Positions 6,923-12,986 of a DNA stretch of 12,986 nucleotides are shown here, piece after piece. The position numbers and the translations under genes were made by a program. Position 1 is the first letter of the stretch, and every line of letters starts with the position of its first letter. This stretch comes from Amoebophrya sp. AT5.2 (taxonomy: Eukaryota; Sar; Dinophyceae; Syndiniales; Amoebophryaceae). The notes below the pieces were generated by a model. That model searched no databases. It was given only the letters and a program-made list of their open reading frames with translations, and had not been told where the DNA came from. The stretch lies in NCBI GenBank assembly GCA_005223375.1, contig RXOD01005660.1, forward strand, positions 1-12,986, written 5' to 3'.

Positions 6923-8778
6923 GTTGGCTAACGCTAAACCGTACTTCTCGGGGGGGCAAGCGACGGCCGCTCACGACCGCTCACGGCCGCGCGGCAGGCA
7001 CAAGGTGGGGCGCGCCGAGGGCTAACTTCTCGTGGTCCACCAATGAATCGAAACAAAGAAATCAATGGGTATGGGTCAACCGTCGATCAGCAGGATCGAT
7101 CGATGAGTCACTGTTGAAGTAGAAGTTGTTTGGCTCCTTAAAAAAAAACGTACTTTTGGGCAGTGCTGTGAATCGATTGAGAGAGGTGGTGCCGGCAGTA
7201 TGAGAAGCCGTGCTCGCGAAAGAAACGCTTAATCCGCTTCCCTGTACCTGTGGTCTGCACGAAAACCAAAACCACGTGAAACCGCCCCGAAACGCCCAAC
7301 CCCATCCCCAATCAATGATCGCAATTTATTTATTAGAATCCCCACAAGATCAAGTGGTAGGCCGGCTGCCGCTGCGGCTCAGCAAAACATTTTTTAAGCA
7401 AAAGTGGCATGTTAAAACCAGGTCCAGGGCAATAATCTATGACAACACGACGATCTCCCACAGATGAAAACGAAGACGTAGCGCAGTGAATCACGAGCGG
7501 TCCCTTGCAAAGTTGGCCCGATGGGTGATTACAAACCCCGGCACACATTGTCATTGATTCGTTGCGAACACCCGTTGAAGCGCTCGCCACGGAAATTCGC
7601 CTTCGAAGCCGATGCCTGTGGTAGGCTTCAGTGATGTGAATGTGAGAAAAAATATATTCAAGCACGCCAGAAAAAAACCTACTTATAGCAGTCTGCGCAG
7701 TCACGCTACACACTGGCAGCACACGCCACAGTCTAACGATCAGTAAAAAGTTTCTGCTCCTATTCTTATATTCTTCTTCTACTCCTGCTCTCGGTCGTGT
7801 GTAGTATGTTGCTCCTAATTTGTACACAAATAGCCGAGGAGCATTAATATGCATGTGCATGAAGGTTGATACTATACAGAAAATTTTCGCCATTTCTTCG
7901 TATCTTCGAAAGCGAATGGTTGAGCTATCTTTCTATCAAGTGTCGCATCTGGCTCTGGGTACTTTCTTATTCTGCAAGCCTTTCGATGGATTGATTCTGT
8001 CTCGAAAAAGTCAAGTGAGAACAAAGTAGCTAAAGCAAAATCAAAAAGTGGTAGCATACGAGCAAAAATCAAATTAATCTTCTGTGTAAATCAATGTCTC
8101 GTCCTCGCAACGTGTCGTGTCAGTGATGAATCCAAAAAATTTACAGTCCCACGGTTCAGTTTGAAACTACCCCAATATTTCAGAATGGCCCGTCCCTGCG
8201 GCCGATTTGATTTTGAGCTACACCATATAAATCCTGCTACTTGCATAAGTACATTGGCAGTCATCATGGACGTTGCAAAATTTGAGGGGTCGCGAGAAGA
8301 TCACAGGTTCTACAACTCGTTGTTCTTGGTGCAAGCGCGCGTGGCCCTTGTTTTCATGCGCGCCAAAGCAGAATGACTGATACTCAGCCACCTACGATTA
8401 TGAAGGTCCTGGATCGAAAAAGTCAAAGCTAGACATCGAGATCGAGAAAGAACGATAAGGACGCCATAGTAAACTAACCAAGCATCCAATTCTTGTTCTA
8501 GTCCTACTCGCCACTAGCAGGCTTATCGGCGCCGCCTGGACCCAATCAATTCAACACGAGCACACAGCATCGCTTTACAGGAGCGGATTCTTCTCTTACT
8601 ACCGCCATTTAACGATACCTATCTACGTGCGTCTACGAGTCCGAACCTTATGCACAGGTACAATCCCTAAGTAACCCTCGAACAAGGATCAAAAGCACTA
8701 GGACTGAAAGCAGAATCACGATCACCAGTTGAGAACTAGTATAGTACAGTACTTACAGCAGTCATACCATCGATCGGG
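6923..8778. other. Intergenic region, no supportable gene
   Basis: AT-rich relative to the exons. It should hold the 3' UTR of the HAD-like gene and the promoter/5' leader of the coiled-coil gene. A GC-rich patch just upstream of the start has a direct repeat CCGCTCACGA/CCGCTCACGG (6967-6986). TCGAAAAAGTCAA occurs twice (8002-8014, 8414-8426). A 186-codon minus ORF (7333-7893) has no recognisable motif and is not annotated. Confidence 0.6.
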
Positions 8779-9026
8779 TTATAACAGCTCTCCTGTGAGC
8801 AGGCGGTGCGTTTCCGCCAGGCGCTCGTCGTCTTCCAGGTCGACGTCCAGGCCGGAGTCTAGCTGCACCAGGGCCGTGAGCCATTTTTTCAGCAACTGGA
8901 TCTCCAGCTCCAGGTCTTTAATCCGTGGGCTGTCATACATCTTCACGGTCTTCGTGCGCAGCCGCCGGTAGTGGTTCCCTACGAACCCAGACAGACACAT
9001 CATGTCCTCCTCGCCGCGCGATTGAC
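8779..9026 (-). CDS. Exon 5 of the HAD-like gene (stop codon)
   Basis: Acceptor TTTGCCCAG|GT joins as RAS-QSRGEEDMM. Encodes RRLRTKTVKMYDSPRIKDLE and an acidic helical end, LTGELL, then TAA at 8781-8779. Confidence 0.88.
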
Positions 9027-10779
9027 CTGGGCAAATTTTTTATTGCTAGTTTTCCTTTTCTGTTTCGCTTTTAAATTTAATATACTCTCGATCATCTTCT
9101 TTCTGTTTCTCGATCAACTCTCCACCTCCGAGTCGTCGCCGTGTTCCTGACTTGATTTGTTCTTGTTGCAAGAGGAGGTCACTTACATCATAGATACATT
9201 TTTACGAAGAGAAGAATCGACAAAGTAAATTATGGGTACTGGCTCTGAGTTCGTGGTCCTGGGAGTAGTTGGACATGGTGAGGTGGGTGGCCTTCCGTTC
9301 GAAGTCGCTGTCGCCGATGGAGATGACGTTCTTCCAACTTTGACCTTCGTACTGAGAGTAAAAGGCCTCGACCTCGCGCTGGATCGCAAGCTGCTTCTTC
9401 GCCGTCCAGTACGCCTCCTGCCCGGCCGGATCGGTCCTGTCATTATTTTCCATTGATTGCACCCATCGTAAAGAAAGTACTGTTGAACTTGAAGCGAAGT
9501 CAGAGAAACGCGGAATGGCAAAATGAAAAGATCATGATACGGTATCTGTGCCGGCAGCTCGCCTTCCGCGTGGACCATTTCTTGCGCGTAGACGATCTTA
9601 ATCTCGAAATCCTGTAGGATCTTACCCACCTTCGGAAAAAAGTTGTCGCAGCTGAGTCGCACCCAGGGAATCCGCGCGAGCGTTACCTGGTAGTGGGAGT
9701 GGGTGGAAACAAGATATTGTATTTTCATTTTCTGGGCTGCGCGCAGCGTGAACATGCAATGAGAGTGAATCTATTAAGCGCACGAAACTAGCAGTGAGCC
9801 TGAGAGCGAGCACCTGCCATAAACTACCTAGCTCTGCGTCGGTCTCGATGAGCAAGTACGGGTAAAAACAAAAAGCGTAGGCGCACAAGTTCTTGACCAG
9901 GCAGCTCCAGTGCAGCAGGCATAGGAAAAGGACCACGATGGGGTGGAAAAATAAACTTAAAAAAACAGAAGTTGTAGAGTGTGAGTGGTAGGACGACAGT
10001 ACGATGACAACTCTTCCTCTTTGCAGCGCGGCCAAGAGGAATTGTTCTACTTCTGCCGAGAGTTCGTCCAGGGCGGCTTTGATCTTTCTCTTCTGTAGGA
10101 CGTTGATCCGCTGGTCCGCCAGTGGGTGCTTCCAGTGCAGTCCCATGTAATGCCTTACCCACGTCGTCGGAAACAACGTGTCGTCCCAGTCAAACACCAA
10201 AATCGTCTGGTCCTTCGTCTGTTACGATGGATCGATTGATAGTTCTTGATGGTGGGCGGCGCGGGAGTCAATTTGATTATGAACACGAGGATTATACAGG
10301 ACCCGAGCATCGGAGCAGGATATACGATCATGGATACTTCACAAAAAAGGTACAGTAGGTCTCGAATGCGAAGGAATGTGCCTCCCATCTTCCGAACAAA
10401 AATAAATGAAAATTAAGTTTGCAGCATCCGTCGGTGGAACTACCGCGAAAGCGTCTTGCGAGTTTCTCCTGCTGGTGTTGACGACCCCGTGCGTCCCGGG
10501 CGGGTTGGTGAAAAGCTTGCGCGTTGGCCCCGACGGGTCTTTCAGGTTCAGCAAGGTTTTCTGGTACGGCATCAGCTCCTCGGACGCATCCTTCGAGGGC
10601 GTTTTTGACGCGGGTTTGCTCGACACCGGAGAGAGGGAGTTCGACGACGTCGTGCCTCCGTTATAATTCGTAAAGCCGCCAGCCCCAGCGATCGAGGTCG
10701 AACTGTGGTCGCTGCTGGGAGCAGCACTGCCCTTGCTCGAGCTGCTGGGCTTGTTCTGCCCGCTGAAGAAAAACTTCAT
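8779..10779 (-). CDS. HAD-like phosphatase-fold protein, 5 exons, about 380 aa
   Basis: Exons on the minus strand: 10779 to about 10444-10429, 10218 (or 10215)-10003, 9686-9541, 9436-9240 and 9026-8779 (stop TAA). Exon 1 is a Ser/Thr/Pro-rich N-terminus starting MKFFFSGQNKPSSSSKGS. Exon 2 carries HAD motif I, LVFDWDDTLFPTTW, with both catalytic-position Asp. The exon 2/3 junction makes motif II, VVIVTLAR. Exon 4 carries motif IV, WKNVISIGDSDFER. Exon 5 has RTKTVKM and a helical acidic C-terminus. By family knowledge this is a HAD-superfamily phosphohydrolase-like protein common in dinoflagellates and other alveolates; substrate unknown. Introns 2-4 are GT-AG and keep frame. The frame upstream of the ATG is open to about 11070, so a longer N-terminus is not excluded. 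Confidence 0.88.
9027..9239 (-). other. Intron 4 of the HAD-like gene, GT-AG
   Basis: 213 nt, GTACCCATAATTT at the start and AAATTTGCCCAG at the end; the ends are partly complementary. Confidence 0.8.
9240..9436 (-). CDS. Exon 4 of the HAD-like gene: motif IV
   Basis: Acceptor AATGACAG|G joins as P-TDPAGQEAYW. Encodes FYSQYEGQSWKNVISIGDSD, with the GDSD acidic motif, and ends GCC A|GTACCC. Confidence 0.9.
9437..9540 (-). other. Intron 3 of the HAD-like gene, GT-AG with complementary ends
   Basis: 104 nt. The first bases GTATCATGATCTTTTCATT resemble the reverse complement of the last bases (CTGTCATTATTTTCCATTG), a TIR-like pair. Confidence 0.8.
9541..9686 (-). CDS. Exon 3 of the HAD-like gene
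   Basis: Acceptor CACTACCAG|GTA. Encodes VTLARIPWVRLSCDNFFPKV and KIVYAQEMVHAEG, ending ATA CC|GTATCA in phase 2. The Thr after the VVIV strand fits HAD motif II. Confidence 0.88.
9687..10002 (-). other. Intron 2 of the HAD-like gene, GT-AG
   Basis: 316 nt. ATC|GTACTG and CTACCAG|GTAACG; GTA is repeated in phase at both edges. The middle (about 9835-9950) is GC-rich and open in one frame, but it does not fit the conserved VVIVT-LAR join. Confidence 0.8.
10003..10218 (-). CDS. Exon 2 of the HAD-like gene: motif I
   Basis: Acceptor CGTAACAG|ACG; ends GTC ATC|GTACTG, phase 0. Encodes TKDQTILVFDWDDTLFPTTW, then a cap helix region and AALQRGRVVI. The reading frame stays open through the intron for over 100 codons, so an automatic caller may over-extend it. 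Confidence 0.88.
10219..10443 (-). other. Intron 1 of the HAD-like gene
   Basis: About 225 nt, AT-richer. The donor is ambiguous (see exon 1). GACG occurs in phase at both edges (10429-10432, 10216-10219). Confidence 0.65.
10429..10779 (-). CDS. Exon 1 of the HAD-like gene (3' edge ambiguous)
   Basis: ATG at 10779-10777, then a low-complexity Ser-rich N-terminus and MPYQKTLLNLKDPSGPTRKL. Three in-frame edges are possible: GCG|GTAGTT (10444, canonical), ACG|GATGCT (10429, using in-phase repeat GACG) or GCT|GCAAAC (10423). They differ by at most seven residues. Confidence 0.7.
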
Positions 10780-12371
10780 CGTTCGATCGATTAACCGAGA
10801 CTGACACTCGTCGACGTCGTCCGGCCCGAATACTAACTTCGCGAGGTAGCTATGGTACCACCAAGCAACGACACCGACAGAAAAAAACCAATATCGATCG
10901 TCCACGGACTTGGCTTTGATGAATGATGCTGATATCTTCAATTTTGAAGACGAATGGGGTTTCCGTTTTGAAACAATAGCAAGAAGCGAAGGAATAGGAA
11001 CGAAAACGAATATCGTTACGTTTGTTGACTTTTTTGATATACTTAGTATGTAGGTACAGGTAGTAGGCATAAGCTTTGGCAGTAACGGCTAAGCGTAAAC
11101 AGGTGTGCCGGATATGGAATCAAACAAGGGGGAGAGTCCTCGTCATCCTAGACCTAAAAGAAAAGGACGCTAGATATATTATACCATACGATACTTCTAT
11201 CTTGCTTTATGTCGTACTAGTAAGCTGGTGAGTAATTGATTCCAATTGTGGTGCGTCGGGGAAACACAAAGAAAGCAGCTGCCCGGCGAGAGTGAAGGAC
11301 AGAGATAGCGCCAGCTACTACAACAGGTCAAAGAAAAAAGACGCGCCGTGTGGAAACGTCGAAGAGGACTTCTACTTCCTCAACAAGAAATACCATTGTA
11401 GCATGCCTCGCACGGTTCGGTTTGATTTGATATACTTACACAGCCATTTTCAACCGCAACCCAATGAAGGTCAACCTTCATGACTGTGTTCTCAAGAAAA
11501 CCGGACTCGCAGTCGCAACACGATGAATGGGCGCGCCCGCGCGCGTGGCGTTTCGCAAATTGAGCTCACACACAAGACATGCTAATACAACATTGAAGAT
11601 GCAACATAACGAGGAGAGCGGCCATACGGGGGAGACCAAACACTTCTTTCGTCCTGTGCGTGATGAGGGGGACTTTTGTTTCGGTTTCGCATACGGCTAC
11701 GACAATGACTATGAGTGACAGACTGTGAAGACACGCTGCCAGTTGGTCTCACACATGATCATCCGAGGAAAAAAGACGAGGGCACGAGGGCCACTTTGCG
11801 CCTGAAAAAACAAGTGTGGCACGCGGAACACAAACATAATTCGACATAAAAAATCGTCCGACGCTTCGGTCTTCGGAATCACTGCGAGATAAGAAATGCT
11901 GACGTGACAAAATTTTCAGGTACAGACGACAGTTTGGCAGTTTGTAGGCGTCCTTCGCTTTCACTCATTGGGCGGAGAAGTCTAGGCTCCATCTTGGGCG
12001 AGCGAGTACCAGTACGCATCCTCAATCTCAAGAAACAAAAATGATACATCGTCCAGCTCCAGGTCCACCAGGACCAGCAGCAGTTTACCGGCAAGTACCA
12101 TTACCAATACCAACCTGTATCTGTATGAACAATACAAGCGCGCCTCTTGTTGCTCCTCCTACGCAGCTGTCAAATTTGAAACGCATTTCACAAACCGTAA
12201 ACAGATTCCGAAACAAAAGCAGTATGCGATAATCATATATTCGGTATTCCCAAAAAAGATGTAGCTTCCAAAAATTTACCTCGGTTCCGGTCGGATGCAG
12301 TTTAGCACCTAGCTATATTTGCAGTAAACAGCCAACCTCAACGAGCACACATCAAAAGAAGAGGCCGCCAT
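10780..12371. other. Intergenic region, no supportable gene
   Basis: Mixed AT-rich sequence between the repeat-protein gene and the HAD-like gene. The 230 bases or so before the HAD start codon remain open in frame, and AG dinucleotides near 10800 could serve as splice or trans-splice acceptors. Short ORFs on both strands have no recognisable content. Confidence 0.55.
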
Positions 12372-12986
12372 CTACGGCACAACCATTTCAAACGCGCTAC
12401 TTTCCCCTCCCTCGCTTCTGGTCTCGTCAAACTGGGCTGCGGTCCGCGACGGAGCGTTGATCGCGGCTACCGTTTGCGGCACTAGCATTTCAAACGCGCT
12501 ACTTTCCCCACCCTCGCTTTTGGTGTCCACCTCCACGAGGTCTTCGACTGCAGTCGGCGACGGAGTGTTGATCGAGGCTGCCATTTGCGGCACGAGCATT
12601 TCAAACGCGCTACTTTCTCCCCCCTCGCTTCTGGTCTCCTCGAGATCGGCTGCAGTCGGCGCCGGCGGAGTGTTGATCGAGGCTGCCATTTGCGGCGGCA
12701 CAAGCATTTCAAACGCGCTACTTTCTCCCCCCTCGCTTCTGGTCTCCTCGAGGTCGGCTGCAGTCGGCGCCGGCGGAGTGTTGACCGAGGCTGCCATTTG
12801 CGGCGGCACGAGCATTTCAAACGCGCTACTTTCCCCACCCTCGCTTTTGGTGTCCACGTGGTCGGCTGCAGTCGGCGACGGAGTGTGGATCGAAGCTGCC
12901 ATTTGCGACGCGAGCATTTCAAACGCGCTACTTTCCCCCCCCTCGCTCCGGTTGTCTTCGGGCTCGGCTGCAGTCGGCGACGGAGT
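12372..12986 (-). CDS. 3' part of a tandem-repeat protein (partial at window edge)
   Basis: The frame is open from base 12986 to TAG at 12374-12372. It holds six copies of a repeat whose core SEGGESSAFEM starts each unit; the core DNA recurs at 12915, 12813, 12705, 12597, 12486 and 12384, spacings 102, 108, 108, 111 and 102 nt (34-37 residues, all multiples of three). The linker is VPQMAASINTP(S/A)PTAAD followed by an acidic pair. Composition is Ala/Ser/Pro/Glu-rich with no membrane segment, so it is probably disordered or a surface/structural repeat protein. No function is assignable. Length changes only by whole codons, which supports coding. Confidence 0.75.
   Translation of the reverse strand, partial: TPSPTAAEPEDNRSEGGESSAFEMLASQMAASIHTPSPTAADHVDTKSEGGESSAFEMLVPPQMAASVNTPPAPTAADLEETRSEGGESSAFEMLVPPQMAASINTPPAPTAADLEETRSEGGESSAFEMLVPQMAASINTPSPTAVEDLVEVDTKSEGGESSAFEMLVPQTVAAINAPSRTAAQFDETRSEGGESSAFEMVVP

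Noticed and set aside
7333..7893. 186-codon minus ORF with ATG start
   Set aside because: No motif, mixed composition, AT-rich surroundings, and no splice or repeat support. It may be chance, though I cannot exclude a small gene.
8185..8376. Plus-strand ORF MARPCGRFDF...
   Set aside because: About 64 codons from its ATG, no similarity I recognise, and no splice partners evident.
9622..10200. Continuous ORF through intron 2 of the HAD-like gene, including a hydrophobic stretch near 9835-9950
   Set aside because: Beyond 10003 it leaves the frame of the conserved exon 3. The join VVI-VTLARIPWV fits the HAD motif without extra sequence.
12041..12232. Short plus ORF with a GPPGPAA collagen-like stretch
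   Set aside because: Only 63 codons, one short Gly-Pro run, no further repeat and no supporting context.
12372..12986. CRISPR-like array
   Set aside because: Units are contiguous, translated in one frame and differ by codon-sized indels, so this is a coding tandem repeat in a eukaryote.

Overview
The window is eukaryotic nuclear DNA. GC-rich exons are interrupted by AT-richer introns of about 100-490 nt, and every gene I can support lies on the minus strand. The best lineage clue is the gene at 8779-10779. It encodes a HAD-like phosphatase-fold protein with FDWDDTLFPTTW, VVIVTLAR and WKNVISIGDSDFER signatures, a family I associate with dinoflagellates and related alveolates. Together with the introner-like introns described below, this suggests a dinoflagellate-lineage organism, possibly a Syndiniales parasite such as Amoebophrya. 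That placement is inference.

Layout, right to left in the sense of transcription. (1) 12372 to the window edge: 3' end of a repeat-protein gene with at least six 34-37 residue repeats sharing SEGGESSAFEM. (2) 10780-12371: about 1.6 kb with no supportable gene. (3) 8779-10779: the HAD-like gene, five exons, about 380-384 aa. (4) 6923-8778: about 1.9 kb, AT-rich, no supportable gene. (5) 81-6922: an 11-exon gene for a roughly 1,244-residue protein with long coiled coils, a possible small beta-barrel segment and two canonical EF-hands. Its 3' end near base 81 is uncertain. No function link between the genes is visible.

The main result concerns the introns of the large gene. Seven of its ten introns can be bounded by ordinary GT-AG sites, or nearly so. 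Four (5685-6087, 5119-5609, 3447-3882, 2782-3252) are best explained otherwise. In each, a short direct repeat (GAG, GTTC, GCTGA, TGACG) occurs in the same codon phase at both exon edges, imperfect inverted repeats lie just inside, and removing one repeat copy plus the interior rejoins an unbroken coiled-coil frame. No GT-AG pair does this cleanly. Two of the four share sequence at both ends, so they look like copies of one element. This is the pattern of DNA-transposon-like introners (target-site duplication plus terminal inverted repeats). The full 11-exon model sums to 3,735 nt, an exact multiple of three with no internal stop.
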